NCBI RefSeq assembly: GCF_009856865.1
Contig: NZ_WVUD01000024.1
Span: 1 to 64,000, forward strand
Direction of reading: 5' to 3'
DNA: 64,000 bases
Origin: Solidesulfovibrio aerotolerans
GTDB lineage: Bacteria > Desulfobacterota > Desulfovibrionia > Desulfovibrionales > Desulfovibrionaceae
Every line of letters starts with the position of its first letter. Position 1 is the first letter of the stretch. The notes beneath the pieces were generated by a model. The model saw only the letters and a list, made by a program, of their open reading frames with translations, had not been told where the DNA came from and made no database searches. A program made the position numbers and the translations under genes. Below are positions 33,183-41,867 of the stretch, piece after piece.

Positions 33183-33505
33183 TAAGAATTCCTGGCGTAT
33201 TGTTGCTAGTTGGTTGAGATCGATTGATTTGTGTAGTTATGCCGACCACCTACTAGGGAGGCATATAATGTGCTAGATAGGACATCATCCTTTGTATTTT
33301 AAAATTTTTTTGAATATCTACTTTGCATTGCCTCCATATTACCAGTTGCCAGAGTTTTTTTGTTTACTTACCAGTGCCTGTCTCCAAATCATCGTAGTCA
33401 GATAAGGAATGATGCAAGGGTGAGCAAGGCCAGAAAGGTTCTGGCTAATTTAGATGTATGTAGCCTTTAAATTTTCAAAATTTTGCAGCAACGTCTGAAT
33501 AGATA
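33183..33505. other. Intergenic region upstream of the EAL-HDOD gene
   Basis: About 320 bases. GCCAGAA/TTCTGGC (33429-33445) forms a short stem followed by TAATTT on the plus strand. A promoter for the EAL-HDOD gene is expected but none stands out. Confidence 0.35.
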
Positions 33506-33877
33506 TTAATCATCAAGTAATGCACTCAGTTCGTCAAGTAAATCTTGTTCCTCTAGTAGTTTTGTAAAGCTAAATTTTGTTACCAGTTGTTTGGCGAAGT
33601 TCTGGCTTAAAGCGTCTTTAATTAGATGACTATCTGCAGATAGAGCTATTGCGTCTAACCTTCTGAAGATTTCCGTTGTTTTTATTGTTAGTTCTATTCC
33701 GTCGATCTCAGGGCTCTGTATATGGAGAATTAATTCTTTAATGTCATAGTCTTTTAGGATTTCGATTACTTCATATGAACTGTGTTCTTTAGAAGACCGA
33801 TGCCCTGTGTTTAGAATGGTTCTTTCAGTCGATGCTTGTTTTCCTAGACTGTCATTGTCAAATAAATTTATAACCAT
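33506..33877 (-). CDS. Pseudo-receiver protein (phosphoacceptor Asp lost)
   Basis: 123 residues from the ATG at 33877; a TTG overlapping the upstream stop at 33892 is possible. It aligns along its length with the receiver at 35124-35492, but the acidic pair TDDSK is FDNDS and the phosphoacceptor strand LITDIFMPEIDG is LILHIQSPEIDG: Asp52 is His52. The FSFTKL stretch keeps the Lys region. So it has the fold but should not be phosphorylated normally. Translationally coupled to the unrecognised-family gene before it. It may be a constitutive or sequestering version of the receiver. Confidence 0.65.
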   Translation of the reverse strand: MVINLFDNDSLGKQASTERTILNTGHRSSKEHSSYEVIEILKDYDIKELILHIQSPEIDGIELTIKTTEIFRRLDAIALSADSHLIKDALSQNFAKQLVTKFSFTKLLEEQDLLDELSALLDD

Positions 33878-33888
33878 AAGTGTGCCTA

Positions 33889-34236
33889 TCAATTGGCTGC
33901 GCCGTTATCTGTGTCGACATGTGTAACGAATTTACGGGAAGTTGTTATTAAGAAGTTTGAAAGTATTATCCCAAGTTTTTTGTAGTTTCTGAATAAAAAA
34001 CAATCCAGTGCTTCATCAAGTAAATCGTGTTTTAACAGTAGTTCTTGGAAAACGTTTTCATCTCCAATCGTTTGATAGTAGTCACCCACTATAGCCCTGT
34101 TTGTTGTTATTATATTTATAAGGTATAGTGCAAGAACTGCTTTATTTACAGTGGGTACTGGTTGTTCTGTGCCTATTATGCTTCTACCGACGAAATCTAC
34201 CACTGCAGAATTAATGCAATATAGGTTTGAGCTCAT
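33889..34236 (-). CDS. Unrecognised ~115-residue family, copy B
   Basis: 115 residues. Shares NKAVLALYLINIITTN, TIGDENVFQELLLKHDLLDE and a tail with NFLITTSRKF with copies A and C. Helix-rich, with no metal-binding motif and no membrane segment. Its stop overlaps or abuts the start of the pseudo-receiver, and copy C stands in the same relation to a true receiver, so the family probably works with receivers. The hemerythrin gene lies 146 bp upstream on the same strand. I do not recognise it as any named domain. Confidence 0.62.
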   Translation of the reverse strand: MSSNLYCINSAVVDFVGRSIIGTEQPVPTVNKAVLALYLINIITTNRAIVGDYYQTIGDENVFQELLLKHDLLDEALDCFLFRNYKKLGIILSNFLITTSRKFVTHVDTDNGAAN

Positions 34237-34382
34237 CTCTTCGCTTTGCGATTGCTTTTTGTGATGCTTGTGTTTATTTATTACTGCCTGGAGCTTGAAT
34301 ATCTCGTTACATTGAAGATTGCTGACTAAATTAGCTGTTACTTTTAATTCAATATTTAGTTCCTCATTAATTCCCCTAAATA

Positions 34383-34847
34383 TTATGATGAATTGTTAGG
34401 ATCAGCGTTTTCATTTTCTTCCATCACAGCATTTTGAGTCGTTTCAAGTGTTTTCGACCTGAAAAATTGTCCTATCTTCATGTCTTCATGTAAAACGTGG
34501 TTTATTAGCCAGTCTTTCAAGAATTCAATGACACTGTCTTCTGAAATGTATCCCTCTCTGTAGAGTAACTGCTGATAATCTTTGACACGTTTTCTTAGTC
34601 TTGCATGTTCCTGCGCATGCGCATTCGCAGCTGGGTACGATATTGCTTGTTGGTGCTTTTCTTCATTGCTAAAATGATATACTGTATAGGCGCGAAGCTC
34701 TTTGAATCCTTCAGTTATTGCTTTATTGTTTCTTTCGCCTTTAACACTGTAGGCCAGCTTGTTACATATAGCTATTAATTTCTTGTGCTCCTCATCAATG
34801 ATTTCGACCCCAATGCTTAACGCTGGTGTCCATTCGATCTTAGCCAT
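34383..34847 (-). CDS. Bacteriohemerythrin
   Basis: 154 residues. The di-iron ligands are all present: His21 (DEEHKKL), His58 and Glu62 (HFSNE), His77 and His81 (HAQEH), His117 and Asp122 (HVLHED). The last 25 residues are an acidic extension (MEENENADPNNSS) not needed for the fold. Related to but clearly different from the hemerythrin at the other end of the element. Lies just upstream of copy B of the unrecognised family, in the same direction, hinting that oxygen is the cue of this small cassette. Confidence 0.9.
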   Translation of the reverse strand: MAKIEWTPALSIGVEIIDEEHKKLIAICNKLAYSVKGERNNKAITEGFKELRAYTVYHFSNEEKHQQAISYPAANAHAQEHARLRKRVKDYQQLLYREGYISEDSVIEFLKDWLINHVLHEDMKIGQFFRSKTLETTQNAVMEENENADPNNSS

Positions 34848-34947
34848 ACGCTTTCACCTGCAGAATCTTAAGGCTTTGATGAATATAATAGTAGATAAAT
34901 CCTGAGTTGGTCAACCTCTACTGTGACATAGTGTCTGCCGCGCTCCT

Positions 34948-35110
34948 CGGCGATCCCCTTAATCATCCCTCTACCACACCCGCAGTCGTCTGCGCATTAT
35001 GTAATTCGACTCACCGCAGTATTATCTCGGTTCATTTCGTCCCGGCCCACCTTGCCCGCCACCCCTAACCACCGACATCTTCAAAATTTCAAAATTCAGC
35101 ATCTACTTGC
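34948..35110. repeat. Diverged island-end repeat, copy R2
   Basis: CGATCCCCTTAATCATCCC, CACCCGCAGTCGTCTGCGCA and CTTCAAAATTTCAAAATTCA occur in the same order as in R1 (7320) and R3 (36537), but the match stops before the att core. A small GCAG/CTGC hairpin is kept in R1-R3. It lies between the hemerythrin and the receiver gene, so an old element end or a dispersed intergenic repeat is present inside the island. Confidence 0.7.
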
Positions 35111-35123
35111 CAAATAGATATTA

Positions 35124-35492
35124 TCATTCAGTAAGATACTCAATGGCATCTAGCAGATCTTGTTCGGCTACTGGCTTTTTAAAGCTAAAGTCTGCACCAA
35201 GCTGCTTTACATAGTCAAGATACGGAACGTCTTTGATCAAGTTCCCACCGCCAGATATTGCTATTATACCTGTCTCTTGGTTGAGCCTCCTGGCTATCAT
35301 TATCAGTTCTATCCCGTCTATCTCAGGCATAAATATATCTGTTATTAATACATCGATGTCATTGTTTTTTAAAACTTCGATTGCATCATGCCCATTGTCT
35401 GCCTTGAACACACAATGACCATTCCCAAGAAGAGTTCTTCCAATAATTGCCAGTTGAACTTTACTGTCATCAGTGACTAAAATGTTTGCCAT
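35124..35492 (-). CDS. Single-domain response regulator
   Basis: 122 residues, a stand-alone receiver. Acidic pair Asp8-Asp9 (LVTDDSK), phosphoacceptor Asp52 (LITDIFMPEIDG), Ser80 in AISGGGN and Lys106 in FSFKKPV are all in place, so it should be phosphorylated. It follows the dead copy C of the unrecognised family by 11 bp. Its close relative at 33506-33877 lacks the phosphoacceptor. With no output domain it would act by protein contact, perhaps with the paralogue-family protein. Confidence 0.85.
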   Translation of the reverse strand: MANILVTDDSKVQLAIIGRTLLGNGHCVFKADNGHDAIEVLKNNDIDVLITDIFMPEIDGIELIMIARRLNQETGIIAISGGGNLIKDVPYLDYVKQLGADFSFKKPVAEQDLLDAIEYLTE

Positions 35493-35503
35493 AAATTAAC
35501 TTG

Positions 35504-35850
35504 CTAATTAATTACACTAATTGCTTGCGCAACATTTATATTGAATTTACGAGCTGCCTTTGCCATGAAGCTTGAAAGCACTGCACCAAGCTTTTTATAT
35601 TCATGTGATGCAAAAAAACATAAACATTGTCAAGAAAATTACAATCTAACAATAATTCTTGAAGGATATACTCATCACCTATTGTTAGATAGTAATCATG
35701 GACTTAGCTGCTGTTAGTGATGACAATATTAATAAGATACAATGCGAGTACCGCTTTATTCACACAAGGCACAGGTTCTTCAGTGCCTAGTATGCTCCTG
35801 CCAATAAAATCTACTACTGTTGAATTGACTTCAAGAAGTGTTAAATTCAT
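35504..35850 (-). pseudogene. Unrecognised ~115-residue family, copy C (inactivated)
   Basis: From an ATG at 35850 it reads STVVDFIGRSILGTEEPVP and NKAVLALYLINIVITNSS, then an in-frame TAA, then VHDYYLTIGDEYILQELLLD, and after a T7 run the frame shifts before SHEYKKLGAVLSSFMAKAAR. Two lesions in a gene that otherwise aligns end to end with copy B show recent loss of function. The receiver gene that follows is intact. Confidence 0.75.
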
Positions 35851-35993
35851 GGATAGCCTTTATCTAGGTTGAGCTTTTGAAAAGTTTGTTAAACCTATAG
35901 CTAGTCTAGAACAATTAGAGATGCTATCTAAGAAATATTTATTAGCCTAGCCAGCAAAGATACATTCCCCAAAAGTCGCCGACATGGCATCCA

Positions 35994-36346
35994 TTACTTA
36001 ACGACCAATAGCTTAGACTGTGCTTTTGCAGTAGATTTGGTCGCCTGATCTCCAGAATTTTGCATTTTAATTACGATATTGCGACGAATAGCGACTTGAT
36101 GCGCAAGTTCAGAAACCGCCAGGGGAGACTGAACTCATAGCATCTGCTGTCTCAGAAGATATTTTGGCGACATTCTCTACTGAGCGATTGATTTCTTCAG
36201 AAGTAGCAGACTGCTGTTCGGATGCTGTCGCAATCGAGTTCTTTCATCGTTTGAATTTACAGCGAGGTAGTTAAAGCGAAAACACCAATAATGACGGAAA
36301 ACACGATTAGGAGCCTTACGCCGATTCTCAAGTTGTTGAAGTTCAT
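35994..36346 (-). pseudogene. Methyl-accepting chemotaxis protein, collapsed remnant
   Basis: The N-terminus MNFNNLRIGVRLLIVFSVII (first transmembrane helix) runs into a stop after 28 codons; then the signalling-domain piece IATASEQQSATSEEINRSVE, NVAKISSETADAM and, in another frame, LAVSELAHQVAIRRNI with a normal-looking tail. The ligand domain, second transmembrane helix and most of the signalling hairpin are deleted. Confidence 0.75.
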
Positions 36347-36536
36347 GTCTTCTCCAGAATTTTGGCAAGATGATTTCTAAATTACATCCGGTCTTCGATT
36401 TTAAATCTTAATTCCATATACCGATCTGGATAGATTAATGCAATAAAAATTTCACTGTTTACATTTTACCCATTCGAAATTCTTTATAAGACCAGTAAAG
36501 TCCTACTTGCGATGGTTTCAGAAAAGTTCTTCGACG
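36347..36536. other. Short gap before the right island repeat
   Basis: 190 AT-rich bases without coding sequence or recognisable signal, apart from whatever promoter once served the chemoreceptor. Confidence 0.3.
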
Positions 36537-36927
36537 TTCCCCTTAATCATCCCTCTACCACACCCGCAGACGTCTGCGCATTATGTAATTCGGCTCATCG
36601 CCGCATTATCTCGGTTCATTTCGTCCCGGCGGACACCTCGCCCGACTACCCAGCCTCCCAGATCTTCAAAATTTCAAAATTCAGCGTTTTCGATCTCAAA
36701 ATACTGAAATATAGTATTATTTTTTTTGAAAATGCCTTCAAAATCGTTCAAAATATTTCAACATGCTGAAATAGCGTATGAATCTGTTCGTACAGCGAGC
36801 AACTCAAGAAAATGGGGGAAGGGGGGACTAGCTGACTATTCCCATCAGCCAACGGAGCCAACAGGCAGGGGCATCTGAATAACGAAAAAGGGGCCAGGAC
36901 TTTGACGTCCTAACCCCTTGAAATCAT
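36537..36927. repeat. Diverged island-end repeat, copy R3 (beside the tRNA)
   Basis: Matches R1 (7320-7722) over its full length, most closely in the last 120 bases (from AGCGAGCAACTCAA to the att core), and R2 over the first 160. This is the terminal sequence of the element adjoining the tRNA 3' end. Confidence 0.75.
36883..36918 (-). terminator. Intrinsic terminator of tRNA-Thr
   Basis: On the minus strand GGGGTTAGGAC pairs with GTCCTGGCCCC around a short loop and is followed by TTTTT. It begins about 12 bases after the CCA end. The integrated element itself supplies it, since the same hairpin is kept at the left att. Confidence 0.8.
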
Positions 36928-37003
36928 TGGAGCCAGCATGGAGACTCGAACTCCAGACCTGCTGATTACGAATCAGCTGCTCTACCAACTGAGCTATGCT
37001 GGC
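36928..37003 (-). tRNA. tRNA-Thr (anticodon CGT)
   Basis: 76 bases including an encoded CCA. Acceptor GCCAGCA pairs with TGCTGGC; D arm GCTC/GAGC; anticodon arm GCTGA-TTCGTAA-TCAGC with CGT in the loop, reading ACG; T arm TCTGG-AGTTCGAGTC-type loop. The last 45 bases are the attachment core repeated at 7723-7767. The gene marks the sharp change from AT-rich accessory to GC-rich core DNA. Confidence 0.95.
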
Positions 37004-37043
37004 GCATTGGAGTCGCTCCCTATACGCCCATGGCTGGCCTGCG

Positions 37044-38816
37044 TCAAGACTCTATGCCAGACTCTTTGTCCGACCCGCAGGTGCCACGCTCGGGGGCGTA
37101 CCGGTTAACGATGGGCAGACGCCAGTCTTTGCCAAAGGCCCGGGAAGTGATTTTTGGCCCAGGCGGGCTTTGACGACGTTTGTATTCGTTGCGATCAACC
37201 AACCGCGTGACCCGGTCCACCACCGCCGGAGCCATCCCCTGCGCCACCATGGCTGTCGGCGACAAGCCAAGTTCCACATAGGCCCGCAGAACCGGGTCCA
37301 GGGCGTCGTACTCCGGCAGCGAATCCGAATCCTTCTGGTTGGGCCGCAGTTCCGCCGTGGGCGGTTTGACCAGCACCCGCTCGGGGATCAGATCCAGGCC
37401 GGCCTGCTCGTTGCGCCAGCGCGACAGAGCGTACACCAGGGTTTTGGGCACGTCTTTTATGACCGCATACCCGCCGGCCGTGTCGCCGTAGAGCGTGGAA
37501 TAGCCAACGCCCACCTCGGACTTGTTGCCTGTGGTCAGGACCAGTCGGCCGAATTTGTTGGAAAGCGCCATAAGCAGCGTTCCACGGATGCGCGGTTGCA
37601 GATTTTCCTCGGTGACATCAAAGGGACGGTCGCCGAACAGGGGCGAAAGCGCTTCAAGGAAGGCCTGGAAAATGGGTTCGATGACCACGGTCCTGCATTC
37701 GATGCCCAGACGCGCCGCCAGGGCTTCGGCGTCCTCCAGGCTGTCGTCGGAGGAAAACCGGGTGGGCATGGCCACGCCGAGCACGTTTTCCGGTCCCAGG
37801 GCATCGGCGGCGATGACCGCGGTGATCGAGGAATCAATGCCGCCGGACAGGCCCAGAGCCACGCCCGTAAAGCCGGATTTGCGCACATAATCCCGGGTGG
37901 CCGTGACCAGGGCGCTATAGACTTCCGCCAACGGGTCCAGACACGAAGCCAGGGCCGGACCAGTTAGTGCCGGACGGGCTGCGGCAGGCAGGGCCGGCAG
38001 GATGATGCGGGTCGGGCAACTGGCCGGGGCCGGCTCCCATTTGCGGCAGCGCGGGTCAAGGAGGCGTTGCCGGGTGGGCTGCTCCGTGTCGAGATCGCAG
38101 ACAACCATGTCATCCTCAAACTGCCGGCCTCGGGCGAGCAGCCCGCCGTCCGGGCCGAACAGCAGACTCTGGCCGTCAAAGACCAGTTCGTCCTGGCCGC
38201 CCACGAGGTTGACGTAGGCCACAAAGGCTCCATTATCCGCCGCCCGGGTGGCCAGCATGCGCTGGCGCGCGCTCCCTTTGTCCATGTGGTAGGGCGAGGC
38301 GGAAATATTGACCAGCAGCCGGGCACCACCATACTTGGCCTGTTCGGTGGGCGGGCCGTCGGGATACCAGATGTCCTCGCACACGCTCACTCCGAAGGCG
38401 AAGCCGGCCCGGTCGAACACGGTCGTGGCGCTGGCGGCGGCGAAATAGCGGTTTTCGTCAAACACGCCGTAATTGGGCAAAAACCGCTTGGCCGACACGC
38501 CGGCGATGCGGCCGTCGTGGGCGATGATGGCGGCATTGAACAGGTCGCCGTCCAGCCACGGACAGCCGAAGATGGCGGTCAGGCCCTGGCTGGCCCGGGC
38601 GATGTCCTGGGCGGCGTCCATGCAGGCGGCCACAAAATCGGGCTTTACGAGCAGATCTTCCGGCGGATAGCCGGAAACGACCATTTCCGGAAAGACGACG
38701 ATATCGGCTCCGGCAACACGGGCTGTTTCCAGGCGGGCGAGGATTGTGGCGGCGTTGCCGCACACGTCGCCTACCGTCGGATTGATCTGGCACAGGGCCA
38801 GGCGCAACGCGGCCAT
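37044..38816 (-). CDS. nadE: NAD+ synthetase, glutamine-hydrolysing
   Basis: 590 residues from the ATG at 38816, which has GGAGG seven bases upstream. N-terminal nitrilase-type glutaminase about 1-260 with the catalytic triad Glu44 (VFPEMVVSGY), Lys109 (SAKRFLPNYG) and Cys145 (VSVCEDIW). The C-terminal synthetase has the PP-loop LGLSGGIDSS and LTTGNKSEVGVGYSTLYGD. It converts deamido-NAD to NAD with glutamine and ATP. Core gene just outside the tRNA attachment site, high GC. Stops 40 bases from the tRNA gene, on the same strand. Confidence 0.95.
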   Translation of the reverse strand: MAALRLALCQINPTVGDVCGNAATILARLETARVAGADIVVFPEMVVSGYPPEDLLVKPDFVAACMDAAQDIARASQGLTAIFGCPWLDGDLFNAAIIAHDGRIAGVSAKRFLPNYGVFDENRYFAAASATTVFDRAGFAFGVSVCEDIWYPDGPPTEQAKYGGARLLVNISASPYHMDKGSARQRMLATRAADNGAFVAYVNLVGGQDELVFDGQSLLFGPDGGLLARGRQFEDDMVVCDLDTEQPTRQRLLDPRCRKWEPAPASCPTRIILPALPAAARPALTGPALASCLDPLAEVYSALVTATRDYVRKSGFTGVALGLSGGIDSSITAVIAADALGPENVLGVAMPTRFSSDDSLEDAEALAARLGIECRTVVIEPIFQAFLEALSPLFGDRPFDVTEENLQPRIRGTLLMALSNKFGRLVLTTGNKSEVGVGYSTLYGDTAGGYAVIKDVPKTLVYALSRWRNEQAGLDLIPERVLVKPPTAELRPNQKDSDSLPEYDALDPVLRAYVELGLSPTAMVAQGMAPAVVDRVTRLVDRNEYKRRQSPPGPKITSRAFGKDWRLPIVNRYAPERGTCGSDKESGIES

Positions 38817-39039
38817 TTCCGGCCTCCTTGTCAGGCAAGTTCCGGGAATCCTTAGCCCGTCTTGCCCCGGTCGGCAACCGTCACGAGCCCCCCTGGGCGC
38901 GAAGGGATCGCGCCCCACCATCGAGCCGGCCTTTGTAAAGTTGTACCGGCCTACCACTTGGTGCCGGTGCAATACTGTGTTACCAGGGAAGAAAAATAGG
39001 TTTGGGATTGGATAGGTGGTCGAGTGGCAACCCGACCCG

Positions 39040-41463
39040 ATGGAGACACGCGTAACAACGGATGAGGATTTCGACGAAAACAACAGCGACAACCAGACGG
39101 GGGCAAGCATGCAGGCCGGGCGGACCCAGGTGGCAAGGGCGGCGTTGAGCCAGCGCGAGAAACAGGACGTGGCGGCCCTGTTTCAAAGCGGTCGGCTGGC
39201 GGAAATCGTGGAACGGGCCAACAGCCTGACAGCGCGCTACCCCACCGACGCCTACGGCTGGAGCGTGCTCAGTGCGGCGCTGCTCCACCAGGGACGCAAC
39301 GATCAGGCCCTTGTCCCCCTGCGGCGCGCCCTGGATCTCTCCCCTGGCGATGCCGGTCTGCATGGCAATCTCGGCCTGGCTTTTTTGCATCTGGGACGCC
39401 TGGACGAGGCCATGGTGAGCCTGCAACGCGCCCTGGCCATCAATCCCGCCGCCACGTCTTCCCGCAACACCCTGGCCAACGCTCTGGCCGCCGCCGGCCG
39501 TTTGGAAGAAGCCGCCGACGCGTATCAGGCATCGCTTGCGGTGTCACCGGACCAGTCGCGAACACTGTACAACCTCGGCAACACCCTGCTTGCCCTGGGC
39601 CGGCCCGAGGAGGCGGTTGTCCGTTACCGGGCCGCCCTGGCCCTGACGCCGGACTATCCTTTTGCCCTGGTCAACTACGGTGTGGCTCTGGCCGCCCTGG
39701 AGCGCCCGGCCGAGGCCGAGGACTGCGCCCGGCGGGCGCTGCGCCTGGACCCGGCGCTGGGCGAAGCGCAGATTTTGCTGACCAATACCCTGCTCCTGCG
39801 CGGCTATACCGGGGCCGCCCTGGCCGTGGTGGAGGCCTCCCTGGACCTCGGGGAACGCCCGGAAATGCGCCGGCTGTTCGTGGCCTGTCTGCGGGGATTG
39901 CCCCTGCCGCCGGGCGGCTCGGTGCGGCGCGGGCGCATCCTGACCGCCCTGGCCGAACCCTGGGGCCGCAGCGCCGAGGTGGCGGCGGCCGTTGCGCCCA
40001 TGCTTGAGGCCGATACCGTTATCGGCGGCTGCGTCCAGCGCACCCTGGCGGCCTGGCCCAAGCGCCTGGATGCCGCAACGCTCTACGGTCCCACAGGCTT
40101 TGCCGCCGTGACCGGGGATGCCCTGCTCCTGGCCCTGCTCGACGCCTCGCCCATCGCCGCCCCGGGTCTGGAGCGGTTTTTCACACTGGCCCGCAGTTGC
40201 CTGCTGGAGGCCGCCCTGGGCGTTACAACCGCTGCGCCTGACGCTGACGGCACGGAGCGGGAAACGGCTTATTACGCCGCCCTGGCCCGGCAATGCCGCA
40301 TCAACGAATACGTGTTCGACCTCACGGCCGATGAGGCCGACAAAGCGGCCCGCCTCACAGCCCGACTGTCCCAGGCCCTGGCCCAGGACCAGCCTGTGCC
40401 GGCCGTGTGGGTGCTGGCCGTGGCCGCTTTTGGGCCGTTGCATGCCGTGCCCCAGGCCCAGCGGCTTTTAAAACGGGCCTGGCCGGAGCCGGTGGCTCTG
40501 GTGCTGACCCAGCAACTGTTGCGCCATGCCGAGGAGCAGCGGCTTCGCGGCCGCATTGTCCAACTGACCCCCATCGACGATGTCGTGTCGCGGCTGGTGC
40601 GGCGGCAATACGAGGAAAATCCCTATCCGCGCTGGGTGCGCCCGGCCCCGGTGGGCGAACCCGCCCCGCTCGCCGCCCAGCTGCGGGAACGCTTTCCCCG
40701 GGCGCACCTGGCCGGCCTGCCGGACAGTCCAAGGCTGGATGTGCTGATCGCCGGCTGCGGCACCGGGCAACATTCCCTGGAAACGGCCCGGGTTTTCCAC
40801 GGGGCCAACGTCCTGGCCGTGGACCTGAGCCTGACCAGCCTGTGCTATGCCCGGCGAAAGACCCGGGAGCTGGGCGTGGCCAACATTGAATACGCCCAGG
40901 CCGATCTGCTGCGTCTGGGCGAGCTCGGGCGAAGCTTTGATCTGGTCGAATCGTCAGGGGTGCTCCATCATCTGGCCGATCCGGCGGCAGGCTGGCGTTC
41001 CCTTGTGCCGCTGGTGCGCCCGGGCGGAGTCATGCGCATTGGCCTCTACAGCCGTCTGGCCCGGCGCGGCATCACCAAGGTGCGGGACATGATCGCCGCC
41101 CGGGGACTTGACGGGTCGGCCGCAGCGATCCGGTCCTTTCGCCAGGAGCTGCTTGATATGCCCTGGGAGCCGAGTTGGGGCCGGTATCTGCTGGGAGACT
41201 TTTTCAGCGTCAGCGGCTGCCGCGATCTGCTGTTTCATGTCCAGGAGCACTGCCTGAGCCTGCTTGAGATCAAGGCCTTTTGCCTGGAAAACGGCTTGGC
41301 CGTTCTTGGCGTGGAAGTGGACCCGCCGGTGCTGGCTGCTTACCGGACGCGTTTTCCGAACGATGCTGCGGCCACGAACCTGTCCAACTGGCACGCCTTC
41401 GAGGAAGACAACCCGGATACGTTTATCGCGATGTACCAGTTCTGGGTGCAAAAGACCGGCTAG
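39040..41463 (+). CDS. TPR protein with C-terminal SAM-dependent methyltransferase
   Basis: About 807 residues from the ATG at 39040; a GTG at 39016 and an ATG at 39109 are alternatives and no ribosome-binding site decides. Tetratricopeptide repeats cover about 40-265 (YGWSVLSAALLHQGRNDQAL, LHGNLGLAFLHLGRLDEAMV, LYNLGNTLLALGRPEEAVVR). A middle region of unknown fold leads to a class I methyltransferase at about 570-690: LDVLIAGCGTGQHSLE, LAVDLSLTSLCYARRK, VESSGVLHHLADP, RPGGVMRIGLYS. Proteins of this make are common in bacteria and may methylate protein or small-molecule targets bound via the TPR part; the substrate is unknown. Confidence 0.85.
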   Translation: METRVTTDEDFDENNSDNQTGASMQAGRTQVARAALSQREKQDVAALFQSGRLAEIVERANSLTARYPTDAYGWSVLSAALLHQGRNDQALVPLRRALDLSPGDAGLHGNLGLAFLHLGRLDEAMVSLQRALAINPAATSSRNTLANALAAAGRLEEAADAYQASLAVSPDQSRTLYNLGNTLLALGRPEEAVVRYRAALALTPDYPFALVNYGVALAALERPAEAEDCARRALRLDPALGEAQILLTNTLLLRGYTGAALAVVEASLDLGERPEMRRLFVACLRGLPLPPGGSVRRGRILTALAEPWGRSAEVAAAVAPMLEADTVIGGCVQRTLAAWPKRLDAATLYGPTGFAAVTGDALLLALLDASPIAAPGLERFFTLARSCLLEAALGVTTAAPDADGTERETAYYAALARQCRINEYVFDLTADEADKAARLTARLSQALAQDQPVPAVWVLAVAAFGPLHAVPQAQRLLKRAWPEPVALVLTQQLLRHAEEQRLRGRIVQLTPIDDVVSRLVRRQYEENPYPRWVRPAPVGEPAPLAAQLRERFPRAHLAGLPDSPRLDVLIAGCGTGQHSLETARVFHGANVLAVDLSLTSLCYARRKTRELGVANIEYAQADLLRLGELGRSFDLVESSGVLHHLADPAAGWRSLVPLVRPGGVMRIGLYSRLARRGITKVRDMIAARGLDGSAAAIRSFRQELLDMPWEPSWGRYLLGDFFSVSGCRDLLFHVQEHCLSLLEIKAFCLENGLAVLGVEVDPPVLAAYRTRFPNDAAATNLSNWHAFEEDNPDTFIAMYQFWVQKTG

Positions 41464-41867
41464 CGCCGCGTTGCCCAATCACCTGCCAGATGCCCCTGCG
41501 TTTGGAAAAGGCTTCGCCGCAACGCTTTGGAAAACCGACGGAAACAGTCTGACATTAATAAAAGCACATTATTTCAAATAATTGGACAACAACCCAAAGG
41601 CTTGACGCCGCCCCGGCTTTGGACTAGCTGTCCCACTCTGGAGCCTGTACCGGTCACAACCGTGCCCTACGCGATCCTGCCGCTTCGGGCCGGCCGCACC
41701 CGTCGGGCAAACCGCGCTCCTGGTTCGTGTTGCGCTCGTCCCCTCCAGCTTGGTTTGCCAGGCAGCAGCGCTTTGAACGTATTATTTTTATTCACAGAAA
41801 AGCAGCCTTGTTTTTTGTGAAAACGACAGCAGGCCCACGGCCAACCGCGCCACGCAGCAAGCCTTAT
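41464..41867. other. Intergenic region, nothing identified
   Basis: About 400 bases, part of it AT-rich (41560-41590). No clear terminator for the gene to the left; TTGACG near 41608 may be part of a promoter, but the -10 is poor. Confidence 0.35.

Noticed and set aside
37044-38900. Long frames on the plus strand opposite nadE
   Set aside because: High-GC shadow frames without start sites; nadE on the minus strand shows complete catalytic motifs in both domains.
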